Source: Halobacteriales archaeon QS_8_69_26 | Lineage (GTDB): Archaea > Halobacteriota > Halobacteria > Halobacteriales > SW-7-71-33 | Length of the DNA: 50,451 bases | Direction: 5' to 3' | Assembly: GCA_003023195.1 (NCBI GenBank) | Contig: PXRX01000005.1 | Span: 1-50,451, forward strand | In this document: in pieces, positions 25,159 to 33,154 of the stretch | How the letters are laid out: the number at the start of each line of letters is the position of its first letter | How positions within the stretch are numbered: position 1 is the first letter of the stretch | Made by a program: the position numbers and the translations under genes | The notes under the pieces: model-generated | Databases searched by the model: none | What the model was told of the DNA's origin: nothing | The model's input: only the letters and a program-made list of their open reading frames with translations

Positions 25159-26181
25159 TCAGCCCCGCGAGAGGACGACCCGCTTCACGTCGGCGTGGCC
25201 GGCCCGGCGGACGACCGCCCGGCGGGCGTCCCGGACCCCGGCGAGGTTGTCGGAGTCGCCGTCCAGTACCAGGAGGTCGGCCGACCGACCCTCCTCGACC
25301 AGTCCGCAGTCCAGGCCCGCGATGTCGGCGCCGTTGACCGTCGCCATCCGGAGTATCTCGGGGTCCGAGAGGTCCGAGAGCTTCGCGGTGAACTCCATCT
25401 CGCGGAACATCGAGGGGCTGTTGAGCATCACGTTGTCGGTGCCCAGCGCCAGTGTGGTGCGTTCGGCCAGGTCCCGGAACGGCGGGGGGCCGACGTCGGT
25501 GACGAGGTTCGAGCGCGGACAGACCACCACGGGGACGGGGTCGTCCGCCAGTCGCTCCAGGTGGACCGGCTCCGGGTGGACCATGTGGACCAGGAAGTCC
25601 GGTTCCAGGTCCAGCGCCGGGTTGACGTCGCTCTCGTCCACCTCGCCGGCGTGGATCCCGAACAGTTTGCCGGCCTCGCGGGTGGCCCCCCGTTCGCGCT
25701 CGAAGTCGTCGTCGTTGGCGCCGCTGGCCCCGAAGCCGTCGGCGGCCTCCATGGCGTCGACCGTCTCCCGGCCGAGCACCACCGGTTCGACGCCCAGGCC
25801 CTCGGCGGCCGCCCGGATCCGCGAGACGCCCTCGACGCCGCCCTCGCGGAACTCGATGCAGGCGGCGGTCCCGCTCGACTCCATGAACTGCAACGAGCGG
25901 GCCATCGCCGCGACCATCTCGTCGCGGTCGGCGGCCCGGAGCAGGCGGTGCTTGAGTCCGTCCGGCGGCGCGACGAGTTCCGCCAGCGAGAGGCCGGCGC
26001 CGGCCTCCTTGGCGATGGAGTCGCCGATGTGGGTGTGGGCGTTGACGAACGCCGGCAGGACGACGTCCGTCGATGGGACCGACGCCTCCTCGACCGCGGC
26101 GATCTCGCCGTCCTCGACGACAACGCGGCCATCGACGGGGTCGAACTCGCGTCCCCGCAGGATCGTCCCGGTCAGTTCCAT
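25159..26181 (-). CDS. Amidohydrolase (cytosine deaminase/TRZ-ATZ-like)
   Basis: A 340-residue metal-dependent hydrolase. The first metal motif is NAHTHIGDS (about residue 46), a later His in FGIHAGEVDES, another in VHMVHPE and the final Asp in LGTDNVMLNSP. A short N- and C-terminal beta domain frames the barrel, as in guanine or S-adenosylhomocysteine deaminase relatives. Start ATG 26181 was chosen because family sequence (MELTGTILRG) begins there; the frame continues 19 codons upstream through a tRNA-arm-like hairpin. Substrate unknown. Confidence 0.82.
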   Translation of the reverse strand: MELTGTILRGREFDPVDGRVVVEDGEIAAVEEASVPSTDVVLPAFVNAHTHIGDSIAKEAGAGLSLAELVAPPDGLKHRLLRAADRDEMVAAMARSLQFMESSGTAACIEFREGGVEGVSRIRAAAEGLGVEPVVLGRETVDAMEAADGFGASGANDDDFERERGATREAGKLFGIHAGEVDESDVNPALDLEPDFLVHMVHPEPVHLERLADDPVPVVVCPRSNLVTDVGPPPFRDLAERTTLALGTDNVMLNSPSMFREMEFTAKLSDLSDPEILRMATVNGADIAGLDCGLVEEGRSADLLVLDGDSDNLAGVRDARRAVVRRAGHADVKRVVLSRG

Positions 26182-26188
26182 GCCGGAG

Positions 26189-26258
26189 TTGGCGACCCCG
26201 GGGGACTTGAACCCCGCGACGCGGACCGGTCGGGGCACCCGGCGGGTGGTCCGCCGGG
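26189..26258 (-). other. Two hairpins between doxX-like and amidohydrolase genes, one resembling a tRNA T arm
   Basis: On the minus strand, CCCGGCGG-ACCAC-CCGCCGGG (26258-26238) makes a perfect 8-bp hairpin 18 bp after the doxX-like stop and may be a terminator. A second one, GGGG-TTCAAGT-CCCC, followed by GGGGTCGCCA, looks like the T arm and acceptor end of a tRNA. I could not build a D arm or anticodon arm upstream, so this is at most a tRNA fragment. Confidence 0.4.
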
Positions 26259-26275
26259 CCGTCGCTCGCCAGCGG

Positions 26276-26689
26276 TCAGAAGAGGCCGACGTCGACGGCG
26301 AGCGCCCACGACTCCCCGCCCAGTGCCAGGAAGACCAGCGCCCCGCCCAGGAGGGCGGCGTTCTTCAGGAAGTTCGTCATCTCCGCCTGCTGTTCCTCCT
26401 CGGGCGCCGCCCAGAAGTCGTGCATGACCGGGGTGGTCACCGCGAGGAAGACGGCGATGGCACCGGCCGCGAGTACCGGGAAGACCCCGAGGACGATCCC
26501 GAGGCCGCCGGCCACCAGGAGGCCGCCGGTCGCGGGGACGGCGAGTCCGGCCGCGGGGATCCCCTTCGCCTCGGCGTAGGGGACCATCGCGTCGGCGTTC
26601 AGGAAGTGGTTGACGCCCATGAACGCCAGCACCCCCCCGAAGAGGACGCGGGCCAGCAACAGGGCGACGGCGGCGGCGTCGACGGCCAT
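26276..26689 (-). CDS. DoxX family membrane protein
   Basis: A 137-residue protein with four membrane segments typical of DoxX (LLLARVLFGGVLAFMGVNHF begins it; TNFLKNAALLGGALVFL is the third to fourth). The NFLKNAALLGGAL phrase is characteristic. DoxX-like proteins partner oxidoreductases or protect against electrophile and redox stress. ATG 26689 was chosen over ATG 26779 because the longer N-terminus is hydrophilic and unlike the family. It is divergent from an HxlR-type regulator, a common arrangement for regulator and target. Confidence 0.85.
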   Translation of the reverse strand: MAVDAAAVALLLARVLFGGVLAFMGVNHFLNADAMVPYAEAKGIPAAGLAVPATGGLLVAGGLGIVLGVFPVLAAGAIAVFLAVTTPVMHDFWAAPEEEQQAEMTNFLKNAALLGGALVFLALGGESWALAVDVGLF

Positions 26690-27021
26690 CAGGCCGTCAC
26701 CCCCGTCGTCCGCTCTGCCCTGCGATCGGTTCCGGAGTCGGTGCGACGCACCGGAGTGCGTGTCCGTTGCATCGTACACCGTCGTAGGTCCCCGGCAAAC
26801 TTATACGTTCTCTGACATTGGTGCCACCGGGTGACACCGACGTCGGCCGGTATCCCAGAGGTCACGTCGATCCGGACGAGCGGTGACGACCCGTGGCCCA
26901 AAGGCGGTTCCCGCACGAACGGACTTTCTCCATGCAAGCTGGTGCTTCTCTGAACCGCCTGTCGACACGATAGCGGGTTACGCTCCGAAGCCTCTATGGG
27001 GCTCCCCGTCGACCGATCGGT
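26690..27021. promoter_or_regulatory. 332-bp divergent intergenic region between doxX-like and hxlR-like genes
   Basis: No gene is supported. A minus-strand TATA-like box (CGTATAAGTTT, about 26796-26806) lies roughly 105 nt before the doxX-like start, implying a leader or a second promoter. The HxlR-type regulator probably controls this region, but I could not mark an operator with confidence. Confidence 0.4.
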
Positions 27022-27384
27022 GTGGCCATCGAAGAATCTCTCCAGGACGACGAGCCCGACGCGTCCGCGCCCTGCTCCGTGGTCGAGTCGATCGAGCGGA
27101 TCGGATCGCGCTGGCGAATGGTGGTACTGTACGACCTCCAGGAGGGCGAGAAACGGTTCAGCGAACTCGAACGGTCGACGGGGGCGTCGTCCCGGACCCT
27201 CTCGCGGGTACTCGACGACCTCGGCGAGATGGGACTGGTCGACCGCCGGATGGAACCCGACGCGCCGGTGGCGACCTACTACTCGCTGACCGAGCGCGGC
27301 GAGGCGCTGTGCCCGGTCTTCGATGCCCTGGAGGAGTGGGGCGACGGCTGGGTGGACGAGGACGCCGAGCCGCCGGACCACTGA
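27022..27384 (+). CDS. HxlR-family winged-helix regulator
   Basis: A 120-residue protein from GTG 27022. The conserved HxlR start is present (PCSVVESIERIGSRWRMVVLYDL), with Cys18 at the position often used for redox or electrophile sensing. The recognition helix lies in GASSRTLSRVLDDLGEMGLV. Many HxlR proteins sense reactive electrophiles or quinones. Its divergent neighbour is a DoxX protein, which suits that role. Confidence 0.88.
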   Translation: MAIEESLQDDEPDASAPCSVVESIERIGSRWRMVVLYDLQEGEKRFSELERSTGASSRTLSRVLDDLGEMGLVDRRMEPDAPVATYYSLTERGEALCPVFDALEEWGDGWVDEDAEPPDH

Positions 27385-27461
27385 GGCCGGTCGGATCCGG
27401 GCCCGACCGGTCCGGTCGAGAACGATCGGGCGGGTCCGGAACTGTCGGGCGGATCGCTCCC

Positions 27462-27884
27462 TCACTCCGCCAGCAGGGTCGACACCCGGGCGTTCTCCTT
27501 GATCCGCAGGCCGTCGTCGGGGACGGTCAGGGGGATCCGGCCGAGTTCGCGCACCGACACGGACGGGTGGTGGGCGCCCCGTTCCAGCATCGCGCGGCGT
27601 GGCTGGAGGCGGTGGGCCTGCTCCAGCGCGACGGACTCGTTGTACTCCAGCAGGTAGGTCCCCCCGCGGAGGTGCCACCAGCGGTAGTCGTCCTCGACGT
27701 CCCGCCATATCTTCTCGTGGGGCCGGGTCCCGGCGGGTTCCAGTTCGCCGCCCCCGAAGTCCACCCGGCCCGGGGCGGTTATCTCGTGGACCGCCGCGAC
27801 GGTGAGGTCCACCCCTCGCTCGTGCACCTGGGTGTCCGCGTGGACGATGCCGTCCATCGCCCCGGCGAGTTCGTCGGGATCCAT
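27462..27884 (-). CDS. dCTP deaminase / dUTPase-like protein
   Basis: A 140-residue protein that I place in the trimeric dUTPase/dCTP deaminase fold from its C-terminal half: GGTYLLEYNESVALEQAHRLQPRRAML-like sequence, then PSVSV and LRIKENARVSTL. In the known enzymes such strands form the jelly roll, and the ARVSTLL ending mirrors their closing motif. Several catalytic motif residues are not obvious, so it may be a binding relative. ATG 27884 is preceded by a frame with no similarity. Confidence 0.65.
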   Translation of the reverse strand: MDPDELAGAMDGIVHADTQVHERGVDLTVAAVHEITAPGRVDFGGGELEPAGTRPHEKIWRDVEDDYRWWHLRGGTYLLEYNESVALEQAHRLQPRRAMLERGAHHPSVSVRELGRIPLTVPDDGLRIKENARVSTLLAE

Positions 27885-28002
27885 GGCAGTCAGGAGGTTC
27901 GGGGGGGGTGAGTGAAAAAGTCCCGTCACCGGCGGTGAAAACGCCCGGTCACGAGAGGGGTCGACGCCCGGTGGAGCGACGCGCCGCCCCGCCGACGTGC
28001 GG

Positions 28003-28308
28003 TCAGTCGAGGGGGAGGCCGACGTAGCCCGAGAGGTCGTCCTCGACGGTCGCGGACCCCCCGGCGATGATCGGGTACACCCCGTACCACCCAGTGACCA
28101 TGACGACCACCCGGACCACGGCACCGGTCGGGAGGGGGGGCGGGTCGAACGGGGTGACCACGACGGGCGTGACGACGAACACCAGGTGCGCGGTGAAGAG
28201 CCCGTACCCGACCCCGTTCCGCAGGAGCGTCCCGCGTGGCGAGTACCCGCAGTCGGGACACGTCGTCTCCTCCTCGACGTTCGCGCCACAGGAGTCGCAC
28301 TCCACCAT
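28003..28308 (-). CDS. Zinc-ribbon membrane protein
   Basis: A 101-residue protein. The N-terminal ribbon is ECDSCGANVEEETTCPDCG (two CxxC knuckles). Two hydrophobic segments follow at about 38-57 and 68-90, and the tail is VEDDLSGYVGLPLD. ATG 28308 places the ribbon at the very N-terminus. The architecture is common in haloarchaea; no role is known. Confidence 0.65.
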   Translation of the reverse strand: MVECDSCGANVEEETTCPDCGYSPRGTLLRNGVGYGLFTAHLVFVVTPVVVTPFDPPPLPTGAVVRVVVMVTGWYGVYPIIAGGSATVEDDLSGYVGLPLD

Positions 28309-28432
28309 CCAGTCCCGCCTGTCGCCCGGTGGCGGCAAAGGTATTTCGCAGGGGAATGGCCTGCCCCGTCTAGCTCAAAACTACCCTTCAGCTAGCGGAA
28401 GGGGTATTTCTGATCCTCCCCTAGCCTCGCCC

Positions 28433-29839
28433 ATGAACCGCCGACGGGTCCTATCCGCCTCGGGTGCCCTTCTCGCCCTCGCCCTCGCCGGGTGTGCGGG
28501 CGACGGGACCGGGGGTGGCGGCGACACGCCAACCGACGGGTCGGAGTCCCCGACGGACGCCGATACGCCGACGGACACCCCCACCGATACGCCGACCGAC
28601 ACCCCCACGGACACGACGACCGATCCGCCCGACGACGACGCGACGACGGTGGATCGTGAGGTCGACGAGGAGCGACTCGCCAAACTCGCGGCCGACAACG
28701 CCGCCTTCGCGCTGGACCTGTACCGGTACCAGGCCGACGAGGCCGGCGGCAACCAGTTCTTCTCGCCGTACAGCGTCTCGGTGGCGCTGGCGATGACCTA
28801 CGCCGGTGCGCGCGGCGAGACCCGCGAGGGGATCGCGGAGGCGATGCACTACTCGCTCGGCGAGGCGGTCCACCCCGCGTTCGCGGACATGCGGGCCGCC
28901 CTGCAGGCCCGCGAGACGACGACCGACCCGGTCGACGACGAGGAGGTCGACGCCTTCAAACTGGAGACCGCCAACGCCCTCTGGGGGGAGGAGGGATTCC
29001 CGTTCAGCGAGGCGTACCTCGCGCTCCTGGAGGAGCACTACGGCGCGGGCCTGCGGACCGCCGACTTCGCCGGCGACCCCGGGGGCGAACGCGAGCGGAT
29101 CAACGACTGGGTCGCCGAGCAGACGGAGGACGAGATAGCGGACCTCCTGCCCGCGGGGTCGATCACCCCCCAGACGGTCCTCGTGCTGACGAACGCCATC
29201 TACTTCCTGGCGGGGTGGGCCCACGAGTTCGACCCGGAGAAGACCGAGGACGGCACCTTCACCGCCCTGGACGGGACGGAGTCGACGGTCCCGATGATGC
29301 ACCAGGAGGTCCGGACCGACTACGCCGACGTCGCCGGCGCCGAGGCCGTCGAACTCCCCTACGCCGGCGGCGACGTCTCGATGGTGCTGATCCTCCCGGA
29401 CGAGGGGGCGTTCCGGCACTTCGAGAAGCACCTCGACGCCGACCGGCTGTTCGACATTTTCGACTCGCTGGGCGACGCGAAGGGGAAACTCGCGCTCCCC
29501 AGGTTCGAGTACGAGACGGGGATCCAGCTCTCGGACGCCCTCTCGGCGCTGGGCATGGGCGACGCCTTCGGCGGCGGCGCGAACCTGAGCGGGATGGTCG
29601 AGGGCGACGGCGGCGGCCTCGCCATCGACGAGGTGTACCACGACGCCTTCGTGAGCGTCGACGAGGAGGGCACTGAGGCCGCGGCCGCGACCGGGGTGGT
29701 CGTCTTCGAGTCCGCGCCCCCCGAGTGGGGCGAACTCCGCTTCGACCGCCCGTTCCTGTTCTGCATCCGGGACCGGCCCACCGACGCGGTGCTGTTCCTC
29801 GGGCGAGTCACGGACGCCGGGGACGCACAGAGCGACTAG
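28433..29839 (+). CDS. Serpin-family lipoprotein (serine/cysteine protease inhibitor)
   Basis: A 468-residue secreted serpin. The N-terminus has a twin-arginine-like MNRRRV start and a lipobox LALAGC at about residues 16-21, so Cys21 should be lipidated. A Thr/Pro/Asp-rich linker (about 28-75) leads to a complete serpin fold (NQFFSPYSVSVALAMTYAGARGETREGI, then LTNAIYFLAGW). The reactive-loop hinge EEGTEAAAATG matches the inhibitory pattern, with small residues needed for insertion. Counting 17 residues from the hinge puts P1-P1' near Ser-Ala in FESAPP, suggesting elastase- or subtilisin-like targets. It closes with FDRPFLFCIRD. Serpins are rare in archaea. No protease gene is adjacent. Confidence 0.93.
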   Translation: MNRRRVLSASGALLALALAGCAGDGTGGGGDTPTDGSESPTDADTPTDTPTDTPTDTPTDTTTDPPDDDATTVDREVDEERLAKLAADNAAFALDLYRYQADEAGGNQFFSPYSVSVALAMTYAGARGETREGIAEAMHYSLGEAVHPAFADMRAALQARETTTDPVDDEEVDAFKLETANALWGEEGFPFSEAYLALLEEHYGAGLRTADFAGDPGGERERINDWVAEQTEDEIADLLPAGSITPQTVLVLTNAIYFLAGWAHEFDPEKTEDGTFTALDGTESTVPMMHQEVRTDYADVAGAEAVELPYAGGDVSMVLILPDEGAFRHFEKHLDADRLFDIFDSLGDAKGKLALPRFEYETGIQLSDALSALGMGDAFGGGANLSGMVEGDGGGLAIDEVYHDAFVSVDEEGTEAAAATGVVVFESAPPEWGELRFDRPFLFCIRDRPTDAVLFLGRVTDAGDAQSD

Positions 29840-29884
29840 CGAACCGTCTTCGCAGGGTTGTCGGTGGGGGGTCGGATTCGATGG

Positions 29885-30010
29885 ATCGTCGGACCCTCCG
29901 AAAGCCCCCGGGCCGATCCGGTCGCGCGACTCGCTGCGCTCCTCGCTCCCTCCCCTTGGTCGGTCGATTCGGTGCTTGCGTCGTCGTGCTTCCCGGGTCA
30001 CCGGAAGAGT
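29885..30010. repeat. Dispersed repeat, copy B (inverted relative to copy A)
   Basis: The reverse complement of about 29893-30010 closely matches 21500-21620, sharing the blocks GACGCAAGCACCG, GAGCGAGGAGCGCAGCGAG and CGGGGGCTTTCGG. It sits between the serpin stop and the end of the MBL gene. It has no transposase and no clear terminal repeats, so it may be a MITE-like or REP-like sequence. Confidence 0.7.
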
Positions 30011-30027
30011 TTTAGCCAGGATATCGA

Positions 30028-31797
30028 TCAGTTGCTGGTACCGTCGTCAGAGTCGCGTGCAGGGTGCGCGGATTGGTCGACGTCGCCGACATCCCGGATC
30101 GCTAGCTGGACCCTCTGTCCGTGGGCCAGCTCGTCACCGAGCACGTCCTCGGGGAGCCGCAACAGCGTCACGCCGTCGCCAGCGTCGACGACGGTCGCCT
30201 CGATTCGCGTCCCGGTCACCGCGGTCTCGATCCGCTCGAGCCGATCGAGGACCTCCGCCATCGACCCGGCAGTCTGGTCGCGATCCGGGACGCCATCCTC
30301 GGCACCGTCTTCAGTACCGGCGGTCCCGGTGGTGGCGTCCTCGCCCGCACTGGCGTCGGGAGCGGACGCTCCCTCCGCGACCGCGCCGGTCCTCTCATCC
30401 CCCGCGGCCGAGGCAGTGGGCTGTGGCGCCGTGAGCGCGCTCGCGTCGACGGTCAGCGCGGCTGCCAGCCGGTCGACGTCGATCCCTTCTGCGGCCAAGT
30501 CGACTTCGTCTCGGCGGTCCACTGCTGGGAGCGGGATCGCTGCATCGACGGCCCTACCGACGGTCGGTCCGCCCGTCCGGTACAGTCTGGATCGGACCCG
30601 CCGGTGGGTGGCGTCCGTGACCCACGGCGGCCCGACCCACTCGCCGTCGTCGTAGAGCGCGTACACCTGGTGGTCGTCGGTGGCCCAGACGAAGCTGTCG
30701 TACTTGTCTTTGTACCGGTCGGCAGCACGCCCCTGCTGGTGGGTGACGACGACGTGGATCGGTGCCAGTTCTTCGACGACTGCGTCCACCGTCTCCTCGT
30801 CGGGGTGGTTACTCAGCTGGTAGTCGACGACGGTACAGCCCGCGGACTGCTCGGGGTCGAAGGCCCCGCTCGTTACCTGAACAAGCGTTGCCCCGGCGTC
30901 GTCCGCGATGGTCTCGAACAACCGTTCGCTGCTCCCGGCGACGGGGACCTCCGGGCCGGCGATCGTCACGCCTCCTGGTTCGAGGACCGCGTCCGGTTCC
31001 GCGAAGGTCGGGATCGATTCGACGGCCGGGTGCTCGTACTCGAAGGCCTCCCAGAGCGTCGCGACGCGACCGGCAAGGGTCACGGGGATCTCCGGACCGG
31101 CGGAGCTGCCGACGTGTGCGAGGAGGTACGCGAGGTGGACGCCGGTCGAGCCGCTGGCCGTCGTCAGTACCGTCGACCCGGCGGTTGCTCGCTCGACGAC
31201 GGTTGCAACCGCATCCGTCAGCTGGTCCCCGAAATCAGGGGTCGTGGCCGCCGTCAGGAACACGGCGTCGACGTCCAGGTCGGTCTGAAGCCCCGGATAG
31301 CCAGCGGCTCTCCGGGTGGTGAAATCGCCCGTCGCGAGCAGGTGATGGTAGTCGTCGCCGTCCTCGAACTGCAGGACGAACCCGCAGGCACCGGGCGCGT
31401 GGCCGGCGGGTACCGGATGGACGCGAACGTCGCTCGTGATCGTCGTCCACTCCCGGATCGGGTCGATCGCCGCGCGAACGGCCTCGGGATTCTCGAGGGC
31501 GGCGTGGTCGGCGTCGGTGTCGAGGCGGGTCGTGATCGCGTTCGCGGTTTCCGGCGTGGCGTAGACCGGTGCTTCGTCCCGAAGGTTCGACCCGAGGGTC
31601 CGGTAGTGGTCGAGGTGTGCGTGAGTCAGGAGGATCGCCGAGAGGTACTCGTCCGCCCCGAGGAGGTCGTCGACGTCGACCCCGTCCCCAGCGTCGACCA
31701 GGATGGAGGTCGTCTGATCGTGAATGTCGTCGTGGAACCTGACGAGGAAGGACTCGCGACCGTCGTGCGGATTCGCGTGCTGGTAGCTGACCTGCAT
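30028..31797 (-). CDS. MBL-fold metallo-hydrolase with long disordered C-terminal region
   Basis: A 589-residue protein. The metallo-beta-lactamase motif HAHLDH appears near residue 80 (LLTHAHLDHYRTLG), the second motif in PVPAGHAPGACGFV and an Asp in LLATGDFTTRR. A middle region resembling the beta-CASP part of RNase J/CPSF-type nucleases spans about 210-390 (GRVATLWEAFEYEHPAV; VVVTHQQGRAADRY). Residues about 470-540 are Ala/Gly/Asp/Thr-rich and look disordered, followed by a short beta-rich tail. It may be an RNA- or DNA-processing hydrolase, but a role in another hydrolysis is possible. ATG 31797 was chosen over upstream ATGs by the promoter-like box. Confidence 0.75.
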   Translation of the reverse strand: MQVSYQHANPHDGRESFLVRFHDDIHDQTTSILVDAGDGVDVDDLLGADEYLSAILLTHAHLDHYRTLGSNLRDEAPVYATPETANAITTRLDTDADHAALENPEAVRAAIDPIREWTTITSDVRVHPVPAGHAPGACGFVLQFEDGDDYHHLLATGDFTTRRAAGYPGLQTDLDVDAVFLTAATTPDFGDQLTDAVATVVERATAGSTVLTTASGSTGVHLAYLLAHVGSSAGPEIPVTLAGRVATLWEAFEYEHPAVESIPTFAEPDAVLEPGGVTIAGPEVPVAGSSERLFETIADDAGATLVQVTSGAFDPEQSAGCTVVDYQLSNHPDEETVDAVVEELAPIHVVVTHQQGRAADRYKDKYDSFVWATDDHQVYALYDDGEWVGPPWVTDATHRRVRSRLYRTGGPTVGRAVDAAIPLPAVDRRDEVDLAAEGIDVDRLAAALTVDASALTAPQPTASAAGDERTGAVAEGASAPDASAGEDATTGTAGTEDGAEDGVPDRDQTAGSMAEVLDRLERIETAVTGTRIEATVVDAGDGVTLLRLPEDVLGDELAHGQRVQLAIRDVGDVDQSAHPARDSDDGTSN

Positions 31798-31828
31798 CCG
31801 TCGGTAGAGTATGGCATTATCCCTGTGG

Positions 31829-31839
31829 CGAAATATAGC
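31829..31839 (-). promoter_or_regulatory. TATA-like box for the MBL-fold gene
   Basis: GCTATATTTCG on the minus strand lies about 37 nt before ATG 31797, giving a short leader of roughly 10 nt. Confidence 0.45.
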
Positions 31840-31857
31840 TTGGGAGCGACGAGCGAT

Positions 31858-31990
31858 CATACCCCTCCATCGATGTGTTCCAAGTGTTCGGCGTCCCGTG
31901 TGTAGTCGTCGACGAGGGCGCCCCAATCGGAGATTCCGGCGCGTTCCTGTGCAAGCAGGGGATCGATCCCATGGATACGAGGTTCACGCC
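31858..31990 (-). pseudogene. Possible C-terminal gene remnant upstream of the MBL gene
   Basis: One minus-strand frame ends at the TGA formed by 31860-31858 and reads like a real protein tail: IDPLLAQERAGISDWGALV, then DDYTRDAEHLEHIDGGV. There is no start codon near and the frame is not open far upstream. Composition is typical of haloarchaeal coding sequence. It may be the end of a deleted gene. I do not recognise the family. Confidence 0.3.
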
Positions 31991-32108
31991 GACGCCACCG
32001 CCGGGGATCGGAGGCGAATGTTTGTCCCCGAGCACTCGTCCTCGTCGTCGCGTCGGTGCTGCCCGATGCCCTCGGGATGGACCTGACCGTCGAACGCCGC
32101 GAGTGACT

Positions 32109-32161
32109 GGTGTCTTAACCAACGCTCGGACCATTTTCTCTAGAGTGTTAGTTAAGACACC
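32109..32161. repeat. 19-bp near-perfect inverted repeat with 15-bp centre
   Basis: Arms 32109-32127 and 32143-32161 read GGTGTCTTAACCAACGCTC and GAGTGTTAGTTAAGACACC; 17 of 19 positions pair. The centre and arms are AT-rich against a GC-rich background. It lies 74 bp before the next gene start and 310 bp from the MBL start, so it could be an operator for either, or the end of a small mobile element. Confidence 0.75.
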
Positions 32162-32234
32162 GGTCCGCCGCTCCCCGCCGGGCCCGTCGCGGTGAATGGG
32201 TTTGTGGTCCCCGTCGAGGGGGTGGCGAGAGACC

Positions 32235-32780
32235 ATGACCGACGACACAGATGACAGAGCAGTCCCGACCGAAGACCAGGCGAGCGACCCCGTTCTGCCC
32301 GACGGCGGCGCCGGTCTCGACGAGGATCCGCGTGCGCACCTGGATCACTACGGGATTCGGGAAGGGCGGTGGATCCATGACCACGAGCAGGCCTGCTACT
32401 ACTACCTGTATCGGCTGACCGCCGAGGAGGTGGTGGCCGTCGCGGCGCCGAACGTGATCCCCGGTGCGGGCCTCGACCCGAACGCCTGGGCTGACCCGGA
32501 CCGGTGGTCACCCATGGCGATCGGTGACGAGTGCGTCGAGACGCATCCGGCGGCGACACCGGGCGAGCTGGCCGAGGCTCACCTGGACAACCGGGTCCGC
32601 CCGGTCGCCGAGGGGGTCGTCTTCGGAAGCGCTAGCGTTGAGGGGATGATGGCCAGTATTGTCGGGGGCGTCGCATCGTTTTCGGTGGGCAAGGGAACGA
32701 TTACATTCGGGAACCTGGGGATCCTCGGGATGGGAGCAGTGCTGGTGGTGGCGATCGGGCAGCATCTCCGACTCCGATGA
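32235..32780 (+). CDS. Hypothetical protein with C-terminal membrane segments
   Basis: A 181-residue protein. The first 30 residues are acidic and disordered-looking. A compact region HLDHYGIREGRWIHDHEQACYYYLYRL follows, rich in His and Tyr, then a Pro-rich middle and two hydrophobic segments at the end (about 138-156 and 162-176). No family recognised. It is divergent from the MBL gene across the large inverted repeat, and may belong to the same accessory island. Confidence 0.6.
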   Translation: MTDDTDDRAVPTEDQASDPVLPDGGAGLDEDPRAHLDHYGIREGRWIHDHEQACYYYLYRLTAEEVVAVAAPNVIPGAGLDPNAWADPDRWSPMAIGDECVETHPAATPGELAEAHLDNRVRPVAEGVVFGSASVEGMMASIVGGVASFSVGKGTITFGNLGILGMGAVLVVAIGQHLRLR

Positions 32781-33134
32781 ATCGCGTCGAGATCACGTCC
32801 TGGGGCACTCGACCTGTCCATCTGTAGATCGAGGATAGGTACTGCTTTGATACTTCGTCTAACTGGAAGTACCGATAGCTGCCGTTGGTGACTGGGCGAT
32901 CAGAACAGCAACGGACACTCGACACCGTTACATCAACGACTCTGCTGCAACAGGGCCGCGGCGCGACGCTCCGAAACGAACGTCTCAACTGGGAATCGGC
33001 TCGTCGGAAGACGCTCCCGAGTCACCCTTATCCACTACGGTTACGGCACCCTACGAACTGACTAACAACCCGCTCCCAGGTGCGCACCTTTCAACTCCAA
33101 TCCGCCCGCTGCCAGTCTTCGTATGCCTCTTGCA
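32781..33134. other. 354-bp gap without a gene
   Basis: Composition is AT-richer than the neighbours. I see no plausible coding sequence on either strand. The right end leads into the iron operator of the decayed transporter. Confidence 0.55.
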
Positions 33135-33148
33135 TTAGGCAATCCTAA
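33135..33148. promoter_or_regulatory. DtxR/Idr-type iron operator
   Basis: TTAGG-CAAT-CCTAA is a perfect inverted repeat matching the haloarchaeal iron-responsive motif bound by DtxR-family regulators (Idr1/SirR type). It ends 6 nt before GTG 33155, so it overlaps the expected transcription start of a leaderless message. Under high iron a bound regulator would block the transporter gene. Confidence 0.75.
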
Positions 33149-33154
33149 ACCAAC

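Noticed and set aside
26181..26275. Complete tRNA gene upstream of the amidohydrolase
   Set aside because: No D stem or anticodon stem-loop can be paired with the T-arm-like hairpin, and the conserved T8 is absent.
23890..26427. Long plus-strand open frame across nikR, phosphodiesterase and amidohydrolase genes
   Set aside because: Low-complexity Arg/Gly/Pro translation; three recognised genes explain the DNA.
31875..32195. Plus-strand 106-aa frame across the 32.1-kb inverted repeat
   Set aside because: No protein-like composition, and it passes through both arms of the repeat.
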